Source: an uncultured Bacteroides sp. (GTDB lineage Bacteria > Bacteroidota > Bacteroidia > Bacteroidales > Bacteroidaceae). Taken from it: a DNA stretch of 64,000 nucleotides. The stretch spans positions 40,613 to 104,612 of the forward strand of contig CALADS010000022.1 in assembly GCA_937890825.1 (NCBI GenBank), in the 5' to 3' direction. A model generated the notes under the pieces. That model was given only the letters and a program-made list of their open reading frames with translations. It did not search any database and was not told where the DNA came from. Position numbers and translations under genes: made by a program. This document shows positions 50,781-59,228 of this stretch, in pieces. How positions within the stretch are numbered: position 1 is the first letter of the stretch; every line of letters starts with the position of its first letter.

Positions 50781-51533
50781 ATGAAAAAAATATATTTCCT
50801 GATTGTTGCACTATTCTCTATAACAACCTGTCTCTGCGGGCAAGAAAACAGTAAAATCAGTGCTGATAGTGCCTATATCAAAGGTAATTATGCACAGGCT
50901 ATTGAAATATACGAGAATATATTAAAAAACGGTGAAGCAGCAGAAATCTATTATAACTTAGGTAATAGCTATTATAAATCGGACAACATTGCCAAAGCTA
51001 TTTTAAACTATGAGCGGGCCTTATTGCTGAGACCTGACAATGCTGACATCCGGGCAAATTTGGAAATAGCAAGAAGCAAGGCTATTGATAAAGTGATGGC
51101 TGTGCCTGAAGTATTCTTTATCTCTTGGGGAAAATCTCTGATTAACAGCCTTAGTATTGACCAATGGGCTCAATTAGGTATAGCATCGTTTTGGCTGTGT
51201 CTGATATCTATTTCCTTGTTTTTCTTTAGCAAAACTGCCAAATGGCAAAAAGGTGGCTTTGTATTGGGCATCAGCTTTATGGTGATAGTGGTACTATCCA
51301 ATGTATTCGCCAACTATCAAAAGAAGCAAATTCTGTTAAGAAATGAAGCCATAATACTAGCTCCGAGCGTTACCGTGCGCAGTACGCCTAGTGAAAATGG
51401 CACCAGTCTTTTTATACTGCACGAAGGTAGAAAAATCCATGTGAAGGATGATTCTATGAAAGAGTGGACAGAAATAAGCTTGGAAGATGGTAAAGTAGGT
51501 TGGATACCAGCCTCTGCTATGGAATTAATATAG
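50781..51533 (+). CDS. batE: BatE, TPR and SH3-like protein
   Basis: A 250-residue protein: signal peptide, TPR repeats near residues 30-95 (Q-A-I-E-I-Y-E-N-I-L-K-N; A-I-L-N-Y-E-R-A-L-L-L-R-P), two membrane helices near 125-180 and an SH3-like C-terminal domain (S-V-T-V-R-S-T-P-S-E-N-G-T). I choose the ATG at 50781, which gives a clean signal peptide (MKKIYFLIVALF) and sits 9 bp after AAGGAGG (50765-50771), an unusually strong Shine-Dalgarno for this phylum. In-frame ATGs at 50760 and 50763 are alternatives. It is the last Bat gene. Confidence 0.85.
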   Translation: MKKIYFLIVALFSITTCLCGQENSKISADSAYIKGNYAQAIEIYENILKNGEAAEIYYNLGNSYYKSDNIAKAILNYERALLLRPDNADIRANLEIARSKAIDKVMAVPEVFFISWGKSLINSLSIDQWAQLGIASFWLCLISISLFFFSKTAKWQKGGFVLGISFMVIVVLSNVFANYQKKQILLRNEAIILAPSVTVRSTPSENGTSLFILHEGRKIHVKDDSMKEWTEISLEDGKVGWIPASAMELI

Positions 51534-51640
51534 AAAGTTGAAAATAAAGGAGTGAAAATGTATGGCACTTATATTATTTTTTACTAAGTTTATAGCGTGA
51601 AAATAAATCAAATCTAGTACTAACCATTAAATTGATAGAT

Positions 51641-51916
51641 ATGAGAACAATAACATTCAATGAGCTTAGAAAAATCAAAGATTCACTGCCTAGTGGTAGT
51701 ATGCACAGAATTGCAGATGAATTAGGATTAAACGTAGATACTGTGAGAAATTTTTTCGGCGGACACAATTTCAAGGAGGGTAAAAGCGTAGGAATTCACC
51801 TTGAACCAGGGCCTGATGGCGGCTTGGTTATGATTGATGATACTACAGTGCTAGATCGCGCATTGCATATCCTTGATGAAATGGCTTCAGAAAATACGAA
51901 TACATCTGAAATTTAG
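51641..51916 (+). CDS. Small DNA-binding-like protein after the Bat cluster
   Basis: A 91-residue protein. The middle, H-R-I-A-D-E-L-G-L-N-V-D-T-V-R-N-F-F-G-G, reads as a helix-turn-helix, so DNA binding is likely; the C-terminal helix (D-R-A-L-H-I-L-D-E-M) may dimerise. I start at the ATG at 51641, not the TTG at 51632. It is conserved-looking but I do not recognise a named family. It follows batE by 107 bp and is closed by a long hairpin at 51962-52032. Confidence 0.65.
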   Translation: MRTITFNELRKIKDSLPSGSMHRIADELGLNVDTVRNFFGGHNFKEGKSVGIHLEPGPDGGLVMIDDTTVLDRALHILDEMASENTNTSEI

Positions 51917-51961
51917 AATAATCCGCAATCTGGCCAACTTAAGAATACGAGTTTGCAGATT

Positions 51962-52032
51962 ACTGAAAAAGGATGCTCCTTCTAATTAACTCGAGAATTG
52001 GGTTTAATTTAGAAGGAGCATTCTTTTTCAGT
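51962..52032 (+). terminator. Long near-perfect hairpin terminator
   Basis: 24 bases at 51962-51985 pair with 52009-52032 with one mismatch (ACTGAAAAA against TTTTTCAGT at the base). The stretch from here to 52263 is A/T-rich with nothing else recognisable. Confidence 0.7.
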
Positions 52033-52263
52033 AAAAAGACTCTGAAAAGAAATGCCATCGGCTGTGGTTCACAGGTTAATAGTATTCAAATATATTCATA
52101 GATAAAATTTCCAAGAATAGCATTTTAAATAATTACCTGGATTGATAATAAAATCAGTTATTATATAATAAGCAATATCATGATTATGTTTAATAATGAA
52201 AGCGCAATAACATAATAACTTCTATAATCTTCTGTTGATTAGAAATTTAATATATACGTAGAT

Positions 52264-52324
52264 AAAAAAATACAGAATCTGTATAAAGCCGTATTCTCCC
52301 TACTGCTTTAATACAGATTCTGTA
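52264..52324 (-). terminator. Terminator of the TPR gene (minus strand)
   Basis: TACAGAATCTGTAT (52271-52284) pairs perfectly with ATACAGATTCTGTA (52311-52324); read on the minus strand it is followed by a run of T (52264-52270). Confidence 0.8.
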
Positions 52325-52352
52325 CAATGTTTTGTTTCAATACCCAAAATGC

Positions 52353-53600
52353 TTATCTCGGCATCATATCTTCGATTTCCTTGAATTCAGGTCCCATATC
52401 CAAGTTATAATATACTCTATAAAGACCATTCATCCACAAATCTTTTTGATCAGGTTTTAATTGTCTAGCCTTTTCATAGCAAGGTCTAGCTTTCTCATAG
52501 AAGCTCTTCAATGTCATCTGATCTTCTTTATATTTCGGATCATTTACATCTGTAGTTGCTTTTTCAGAGAAATCCTGAGCCTGCAAACAATAGATTAACC
52601 CTAAATTAGAATATGCTTCTGCATAGTTCGGATCAATGTCTGTAGTCTTAGTATAGAACTCTATAGCTTTCTCATAATCCTTCATATTATGATAAAGATA
52701 TCCTTTTACATACAGATAGAATGTATTCTGAGGGTCTTTAGCCAACATGCTGTCTGCAAATTCCATTGCTTCATCATATTTATTATTGTTGCTATAATAG
52801 TCAATCAGATGGCCAAAGAAGAATGAATGCTCAGGATATTTCTGAATACCTTCTTTCAGAGATGCAATCCATTTGATGGTATCACCTTGTGCTTTTAATG
52901 CTGTAGAAATGAATTCCATGGCATACTTACCTACTTCTTTATCATTCTGTGCATAAGGTGCATACTTCAAGATGCTGGGATAATCTTCATTTTTAGCAGC
53001 TGCCAAGCTTGCATAGTAAGCTATCTGAGGCAACACAGTATCTGTCTGCAAAAGGTTTTCCTTTTCAAACATAGGGCTTGCTGCGATGTCAATATAGGCA
53101 GAAAAGAATTGCAAAGCTTTGTCGTTTAATTGCTTAGCTTCCTCATTCTCTTTTCCGGTAGCCATATTAAAATATTGGATACCTCCATTGATCAGATTGC
53201 CGCGTTCTGCCAGCATAGAAGCAGCGTTAGCTTTTCTGAATTTGTTTTTGATTTTACCTTTTTCGTTAGGTTTCTGTGCTAATTCATCACATTTAAAATA
53301 GTATTTGCACATGTCAAGTGCGCTATTGTATACCTGCAGTGTGTCATACGGTTTTCTCAGATAGGCACTTTCCATTTCTTTTTCACTTCTTCTTTTTTGG
53401 ATATAACCAGCTACATCCCATGTTGCTGCATCATCCTTAGTTTCAGGATTAGTTAATGCCTCATTGATGAGCTGTTCTGCTTTTGCAAAATCAGGATTGG
53501 TTCCATTAGCTATACTTTTTGCTTCTTTTACAGCTTTTACTTGGGCAAAAGAAAAGCCTGCAGCAAACAATAAAGCTACTGATAATACTACTTTTTTCAT
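52353..53600 (-). CDS. Exported TPR protein
   Basis: A 415-residue protein with a signal peptide (MKKVVLSVALLFAAGFSFAQ) and several TPR repeats, the clearest being K-D-Y-E-K-A-I-E-F-Y-T-K-T-T-D-I-D-P-N-Y-A-E-A-Y-S-N-L-G in the C-terminal half. It likely scaffolds periplasmic or membrane complexes; the partner is unknown. The start at 53600 is preferred over an upstream ATG at 53657 because it gives the signal peptide directly. It lies 31 bp after gyrA in the same direction and is probably co-transcribed. Confidence 0.8.
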   Translation of the reverse strand: MKKVVLSVALLFAAGFSFAQVKAVKEAKSIANGTNPDFAKAEQLINEALTNPETKDDAATWDVAGYIQKRRSEKEMESAYLRKPYDTLQVYNSALDMCKYYFKCDELAQKPNEKGKIKNKFRKANAASMLAERGNLINGGIQYFNMATGKENEEAKQLNDKALQFFSAYIDIAASPMFEKENLLQTDTVLPQIAYYASLAAAKNEDYPSILKYAPYAQNDKEVGKYAMEFISTALKAQGDTIKWIASLKEGIQKYPEHSFFFGHLIDYYSNNNKYDEAMEFADSMLAKDPQNTFYLYVKGYLYHNMKDYEKAIEFYTKTTDIDPNYAEAYSNLGLIYCLQAQDFSEKATTDVNDPKYKEDQMTLKSFYEKARPCYEKARQLKPDQKDLWMNGLYRVYYNLDMGPEFKEIEDMMPR

Positions 53601-53631
53601 GATTGTAGAAAATTTTAAATTAATATTGCGT

Positions 53632-56196
53632 CTATTCTTGATTTTCATCTTGTCCATTATCCACCGAGTTATTACTGTTGTCAGAATCAGGTGACTGATT
53701 TACGTCATCAGTATGTATATTGTCTTCTTCCAAAGCAATTTCTTCTTCATTTTCAGAGGTTACTTTACATACAGATCCGATTTCATCATTCCGTTTTTCC
53801 AGATTGATAAGTCTAACTCCCTGAGTGGCACGTCCCATGATGCGTACATCGGCCACTTTCAAGCGAATGGTAATGCCTGATTTATTGATAATCATCAAAT
53901 CGTTTTCATCGGTAACAGATTTGATTGCAACCAATTTGCCAGTCTTATCAGTGATGTTCATTGTTTTCACACCCTTACCACCGCGGTTGGTTTTGCGATA
54001 GTCTTCTATATCCGAGCGTTTTCCGTATCCTTGTTCAGATACTACCATAATCGTTTCAGTTTCAGGGTCTTTTATACAAATCATACCTACCACTTCATCC
54101 TGTCCGTCGTCATCTAATGTGATACCGCGTACACCGGCTGCTATACGTCCCATTTCGCGCACGGCACTTTCATGGAATCGGATGGCACGTCCGTTTCTGT
54201 TGGCAATGATAATTTCATTATCTCCATTGGTCATACGTACTTCTATCACGCGGTCGTCTTCGCGGATGGTGATGGCGTTTACACCATTTTGACGCGGTCT
54301 GGAGTATTGCTCCAGCAGTGTTTTTTTGATGACTCCCTTCTTGGTGCAGAATAGTACGTAATGGCTGTTGATGAATTCTTCGTCGTTCAAGTTCTTAACA
54401 CGCAGATACGCATTGACAGCATCGTCCGGTTCAATATTAAGAAGATTCTGAATGGCTCTTCCTTTGGAGTTTTTCGAGCCTTCAGGAATTTCATAAACTT
54501 TCAGCCAATAGCACTTACCCTTTTGTGTAAAGAACATCATGGTGTTGTGCATAGTGGCCGGATAGATATGTTCTACGAAATCCTCGTCGCGCGTTTCTGT
54601 GCCCTTAGAGCCCACTCCTCCTCTATTTTGAGCTCTAAATTCGCTCAGAGGTGTGCGTTTGATGTATCCCATATGTGAAATGGTGATAATCATTTCATCG
54701 TCGGCATAGAAATCTTCGGGATTAAACTCTTCTGAAGCGTATACGATTTCAGAGCGTCGTTCGTCGCCGTATTTTTCTTTCACTTCCATCAACTCATCTT
54801 TGATGACTTTTCGGCAGAGTTCGTCGTTCACCAGAATTTCTTCCAGGTAAGCGATTCTTTTCTGTATTTCCTCATACTCTGCATGCAGTTGGTCTTGCAT
54901 CAGTCCGGTGAGTTGTCTTAATCTCATTTCGACGATAGCACGAGCCTGTATTTCAGAGAGTTGGAATCTTTCCATCAATCCGTTTATAGCATCATTGGGA
55001 GATTTGGCTGCGCGAATGATTCTGATTACCTCGTCGATGTTGTCTGACGCAATGATTAAGCCTTCCAGAATATGGGCTCTTTCTTTTGCTTTGCGCAAAT
55101 CGTATTGTGTGCGACGGATAACCACATCGTGGCGGTGTTCTACGAAATACTTAATCAGTTCTTTGAGATTCAGTAATCTGGGTCGTCCGTGTACCAGTGC
55201 CACATTGTTCACTCCGAAGGAAGTCTGCAGCTGTGTCATCTTATACAGCTTGTTCAGCACCACACTGGCATTGGCATCGCGTTTCACATCGATTACGATA
55301 CGCATACCTTCGCGGTCGGACTCATCATTGGCATTGGAGATGCCTTCGATTTTCTTATCATTGGCCAATTCGGCAATTGATTTAATCAGTTCGGCTTTAT
55401 TTACGCCGTAGGGAATCTCTGTAACAACGATTTTATCGTGTGTAGCTCCTGATTCAATTTCGGCTTTGGCGCGCATCACTACTCGTCCTCTACCGGTGAG
55501 GTAAGCTTCGCGCACACCGCTCATGCCATAGATGTAACCTCCTGTAGGGAAATCCGGTGCCTTTACATAATTCATCAGTTCCTCTATATCGATATCGTTG
55601 TTATCAATATAGGCGATGCATGCATCGATTACTTCTGTCAGGTTGTGTGTAGGCATATTGGTAGCCATACCTACGGCAATACCGGATGCTCCGTTGATAA
55701 GGAGATTGGGGATGCGTGTAGGCATTACGGTAGGTTCTTGTAGAGAGTCGTCGAAGTTGTTCTGCATATCTACCGTTTCCTTATCGAGATCTTGCATCAT
55801 ATCTTCGCCGATTTTTTGCAGTCGGCATTCGGTGTAACGCATGGCTGCTGCGCTGTCACCGTCTACAGAACCGTAGTTTCCTTGTCCATCTACCAGCATG
55901 TAGCGCATGGCCCACGGCTGAGCCATACGGACCAATGCTCCGTATACGGAAGAGTCACCATGAGGATGGTATTTACCCAGTACCTCACCCACTACTCTGG
56001 CAGATTTCTTATAGGGTTTATCAGAAGTGTTTCCCAATCCCATCATTCCGTAAAGGATTCTGCGATGAACGGGTTTAAAACCATCTCTTACATCGGGAAG
56101 GGCACGTGATACAATGACTGACATGGAGTAGTCAATGTACGATGACTTCATTTCCTCCTCAATGTTTATCTTTATAATTCTGTCTTGTTCAAGCAT
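53632..56196 (-). CDS. gyrA: DNA gyrase subunit A
   Basis: GyrA cuts and rejoins DNA in gyrase, which adds negative supercoils. The 854-residue protein is complete: catalytic Y121 in A-A-A-M-R-Y-T-E-C-R, quinolone region H-P-H-G-D-S-S-V-Y-G (S82 in the key serine position, G86 where E. coli has D87), and the C-terminal beta-pinwheel with a variant GyrA box N-R-G-G-K-G. The tail is acidic. A TPR gene follows on the same strand. The upstream gap of about 400 bp contains the second TCCATGGA array. Confidence 0.95.
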   Translation of the reverse strand: MLEQDRIIKINIEEEMKSSYIDYSMSVIVSRALPDVRDGFKPVHRRILYGMMGLGNTSDKPYKKSARVVGEVLGKYHPHGDSSVYGALVRMAQPWAMRYMLVDGQGNYGSVDGDSAAAMRYTECRLQKIGEDMMQDLDKETVDMQNNFDDSLQEPTVMPTRIPNLLINGASGIAVGMATNMPTHNLTEVIDACIAYIDNNDIDIEELMNYVKAPDFPTGGYIYGMSGVREAYLTGRGRVVMRAKAEIESGATHDKIVVTEIPYGVNKAELIKSIAELANDKKIEGISNANDESDREGMRIVIDVKRDANASVVLNKLYKMTQLQTSFGVNNVALVHGRPRLLNLKELIKYFVEHRHDVVIRRTQYDLRKAKERAHILEGLIIASDNIDEVIRIIRAAKSPNDAINGLMERFQLSEIQARAIVEMRLRQLTGLMQDQLHAEYEEIQKRIAYLEEILVNDELCRKVIKDELMEVKEKYGDERRSEIVYASEEFNPEDFYADDEMIITISHMGYIKRTPLSEFRAQNRGGVGSKGTETRDEDFVEHIYPATMHNTMMFFTQKGKCYWLKVYEIPEGSKNSKGRAIQNLLNIEPDDAVNAYLRVKNLNDEEFINSHYVLFCTKKGVIKKTLLEQYSRPRQNGVNAITIREDDRVIEVRMTNGDNEIIIANRNGRAIRFHESAVREMGRIAAGVRGITLDDDGQDEVVGMICIKDPETETIMVVSEQGYGKRSDIEDYRKTNRGGKGVKTMNITDKTGKLVAIKSVTDENDLMIINKSGITIRLKVADVRIMGRATQGVRLINLEKRNDEIGSVCKVTSENEEEIALEEDNIHTDDVNQSPDSDNSNNSVDNGQDENQE

Positions 56197-56384
56197 TTAG
56201 AAAGATTATTAATTATACATTTTGCGGTTCTATAAAAACCACGCTAAGGTACTGCTTTTTTACGATATACAAAAGTTTTCAAGCAGAAACTTTGTTTTTT
56301 TACGGCAGAGGTGTTGTGTCGTATTAGTCCCGTATGAAAGTAGCTTTACACCTAATTTAATATATATACCTCCTGAAGCATATC

Positions 56385-56480
56385 TCCATGGAGTTCTACT
56401 TTCGTATCCATGGAGTTATGTTTTTATATCCATGGAGCTATGCTTTTCTATCCATGGAGCTATGCTTTTCTATCCATGGA
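56385..56480. repeat. TCCATGGA array, five copies, 22-bp period
   Basis: TCCATGGA starts at 56385, 56407, 56429, 56451 and 56473, each 22 bp apart. Two adjacent full units (from 56429 and 56451) are identical; the others differ in the 14-bp spacer. The array lies in the 405-bp gap between the divergent gyrA and clpC genes. The rest of the gap is A/T-rich, with a possible clpC -7 element at 56549-56556. The same period and palindrome appear at 3566-3639. Confidence 0.9.
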
Positions 56481-56548
56481 TTTAGTATGGCATACTATTT
56501 GCTGTAAATTAAACCGTTGAAACGGCTGTATGAATATGATAAATATTG

Positions 56549-56556
56549 TATCTTTG
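56549..56556 (+). promoter_or_regulatory. clpC promoter -7 element
   Basis: TATCTTTG, an exact -7 match 46 bp before the clpC ATG; no clear -33 TTTG lies at the usual distance. Confidence 0.45.
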
Positions 56557-56601
56557 TCGGTCGTTTATTGATTTTGAAAGGAAGAAGAACTATACTATAA
56601 T

Positions 56602-59130
56602 ATGAGCAACCATTTTTCACAAAGAGTTACCGATATTCTTGTTTTGAGTAAACAAGAAGCTATCAGGCTGCAGAATTATCACATATTTCCTGAAACTTTA
56701 TTGCTGGGGATGATGCGTGAAGGGAAAGGGAAGGCTGTGGAGATTCTGCGGAGTTTTAATGTGGATTTTCTGCATATAAAAAAGAGAATAGAAGAATTAC
56801 TGCGTTCCGACCAGATTGACACCACTCCTCAGGAGGAGGTAGAACTATCTGAACATGCGGCTAAAATCATGAAGATGAGTATTCTGGAGTCTCGATTGCT
56901 AAAAGATGAAGAGGCTGATACGGAACATGTCTTATTGGCGATGCTGAAAGATAATTCCAGCTTTGCTGCGGAGGAACTGATGAACAGCCACGTGAGTTAC
57001 CAGGCGGTACTGGATAAGCTGTCTAAGAATCGCACACAGCCGGTAGGCGGAATGGATTTTGCCGAAGAAGAGGAAGAGGATGATGCACATGCCGTTACAC
57101 CCGGCTCTGCGCCAAACAGCTATCAGGGTGCTTCCAAAGCTTCTTCCGGCCGAAGTGAGCACGATACTCCTGCCTTGGATAATTTCAGCATTGATATGAC
57201 CCGTGCTGCAGCAGAGGGTAAGCTCGACCCCGTAGTGGGCCGTGAGCACGAGATAGAACGGGTGGCACAGATACTGAGCCGCCGAAAGAAGAACAACCCT
57301 GTTCTGATAGGAGAAGCGGGTGTGGGAAAATCGGCTATCGTAGAAGGATTGGCCTTGCGTATTGTACAGAAGAAAGTGTCGCACACCCTGCTCAATAAAC
57401 GGGTGGTTATGCTGGATATCACTTCTGTAGTGGCCGGAACCAAGTACCGCGGACAGTTTGAAGAGCGTATCCGCTCCATTATCAATGAATTGCATAGAAA
57501 TCCGGACGTTATCTTGTTTATCGACGAGATTCATACCATTGTGGGTGCAGGTGCAGCAGAGGGTTCTATGGATGCGGCCAATATCCTGAAACCGGCACTG
57601 GCTAGAGGAGAAATACAGTGCATCGGAGCCACTACCCTGTCGGAATACAGAAAAAGTATTGAAAAAGACGGTGCTTTGGAGCGTCGGTTCCAAAAGATTA
57701 TCGTAGAGCCTACTACTTCACAGGAAACCTTACAGATATTAACCAATATCAAGGATAAATACGAAGACCATCACAACGTGACCTATACAGAAGGTGCCAT
57801 TGCTGCCTGCGTTACGCTGGCCGAGCGATATATAACCGACAGATGTTTCCCGGATAAGGCTATCGATGTACTGGATGAAGTCGGTTCCAGAGTGCACCTG
57901 ACCAATATCACCGTGCCGAAAGAAATCGAAGAACAGGAAAGAAAGATAGAAGAAGCCCAGACTGCAAAGTCGGAAGCCGTGAAGTCGCAGAATTTCGAAT
58001 TGGCTGCCAGCTATCGCGACCGAGAGAAAAAACTCATCAGCGACTTCGAGCTGATGAAGCGAAATTGGGAAGAGAGTCTGAAAGACAGCCGGCAAGTCGT
58101 AGACGAAGAAGCGGTGGCCAAGACCGTTTCTTCCATGACCGGTATTCCCGTACAGCGGATGGCACAGGCAGAAGGTGTCAAATTGGCAGGTATGAAGAAG
58201 GCACTTCAATCCAAAATTATAGCACAAGATGTAGCCATCGATAAGCTTACCAAAGCTATTCTGCGCAGTCGTATCGGGCTGAAAGACCCGAACCGTCCCA
58301 TTGGCGCCTTTATGTTTTTAGGACCTACCGGCGTGGGTAAGACGCACCTCACCAAGGAGCTGGCCAAATTCATGTTTGGCTCTGTGGACGATTTGATTCG
58401 CGTAGACATGAGCGAATACATGGAGAAATATTCGGTATCCAGACTTATCGGTTCGCCTCCGGGTTATGTGGGATACGAAGAAGGAGGACAGCTGACGGAG
58501 AAGGTCCGTCGCAAGCCCTACTCCATCATCCTGTTCGATGAAATAGAAAAAGCCCATCCCGATGTCTTCAACCTTTTGCTGCAGGTAATGGATGAGGGAC
58601 GTCTGACTGACAGCTTTGGCAGAACGGTAGATTTCAAGAATACCATCATCATCATGACGTCTAACGTGGGTACCCGCCAGCTGAAAGACTTTGGACGAGG
58701 AGTAGGATTTGCCACCCAAAGCCGTCTGGACGATAAGGAATATTCACGCGAGGTGATTCAGAAAGCATTGAACAAATCATTTGCACCGGAATTCCTGAAT
58801 CGCATAGATGAAATCATCACCTTCGACCAGCTATCTCTCGAAGCCATTGTTCAAATAGTGGAAATAGAACTTAAAGTGCTGAGTGATAGAGTTGAAAAAA
58901 TAGGCTATAAGATTACGCTGGATGATGAAGCCAAGCATTTTATTGCTACTAAGGGATACGATGTGCAGTTTGGCGCACGTCCGCTGAAGCGAGCCATACA
59001 GACCTATTTGGAAGATGCCATTTCTGAAAAGGTGCTGACCGACGGTGTGCAGGCAGGTGCCGCTTTTACAGTTACTCTGAATGCTGCGAAAGATGCTCTG
59101 GACATTCGGGTGCATCAGCCGGAGGAATAA
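56602..59130 (+). CDS. clpC: ClpC-type ATP-dependent protease ATPase/unfoldase
   Basis: ClpC unfolds protein substrates for ClpP and disaggregates proteins. The 842-residue protein has the N-terminal Clp_N domain, a first AAA domain with G237-E-A-G-V-G-K-S244, a UVR-type coiled segment (E-E-Q-E-R-K-I-E-E-A-Q-T-A-K, near 445-480), and a second AAA domain with G574-P-T-G-V-G-K-T581 and a D2 small domain. The UVR segment marks it as ClpC, not ClpA or ClpB. A strong terminator follows its stop, so htpG has a separate transcript. Confidence 0.95.
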   Translation: MSNHFSQRVTDILVLSKQEAIRLQNYHIFPETLLLGMMREGKGKAVEILRSFNVDFLHIKKRIEELLRSDQIDTTPQEEVELSEHAAKIMKMSILESRLLKDEEADTEHVLLAMLKDNSSFAAEELMNSHVSYQAVLDKLSKNRTQPVGGMDFAEEEEEDDAHAVTPGSAPNSYQGASKASSGRSEHDTPALDNFSIDMTRAAAEGKLDPVVGREHEIERVAQILSRRKKNNPVLIGEAGVGKSAIVEGLALRIVQKKVSHTLLNKRVVMLDITSVVAGTKYRGQFEERIRSIINELHRNPDVILFIDEIHTIVGAGAAEGSMDAANILKPALARGEIQCIGATTLSEYRKSIEKDGALERRFQKIIVEPTTSQETLQILTNIKDKYEDHHNVTYTEGAIAACVTLAERYITDRCFPDKAIDVLDEVGSRVHLTNITVPKEIEEQERKIEEAQTAKSEAVKSQNFELAASYRDREKKLISDFELMKRNWEESLKDSRQVVDEEAVAKTVSSMTGIPVQRMAQAEGVKLAGMKKALQSKIIAQDVAIDKLTKAILRSRIGLKDPNRPIGAFMFLGPTGVGKTHLTKELAKFMFGSVDDLIRVDMSEYMEKYSVSRLIGSPPGYVGYEEGGQLTEKVRRKPYSIILFDEIEKAHPDVFNLLLQVMDEGRLTDSFGRTVDFKNTIIIMTSNVGTRQLKDFGRGVGFATQSRLDDKEYSREVIQKALNKSFAPEFLNRIDEIITFDQLSLEAIVQIVEIELKVLSDRVEKIGYKITLDDEAKHFIATKGYDVQFGARPLKRAIQTYLEDAISEKVLTDGVQAGAAFTVTLNAAKDALDIRVHQPEE

Positions 59131-59148
59131 ATGGCAAAACAGACAAAA

Positions 59149-59179
59149 TGTCAGTCTTTAGCAGACTGGCATTTTTTTT
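59149..59179 (+). terminator. Terminator after clpC
   Basis: GTCAGTCT (59150-59157) pairs with AGACTGGC (59163-59170), followed by a run of eight T. Confidence 0.85.
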
Positions 59180-59228
59180 GTTTTCTCATGAAACAAAAAG
59201 AATAAACTTTTAAAATCTAGTTAGTATT

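Noticed and set aside
53632..56196. Quinolone-resistance change in gyrA (G where E. coli has D87)
   Set aside because: The key serine is present, and as far as I recall Gly at this place is normal in Bacteroides GyrA, so no resistance is inferred.
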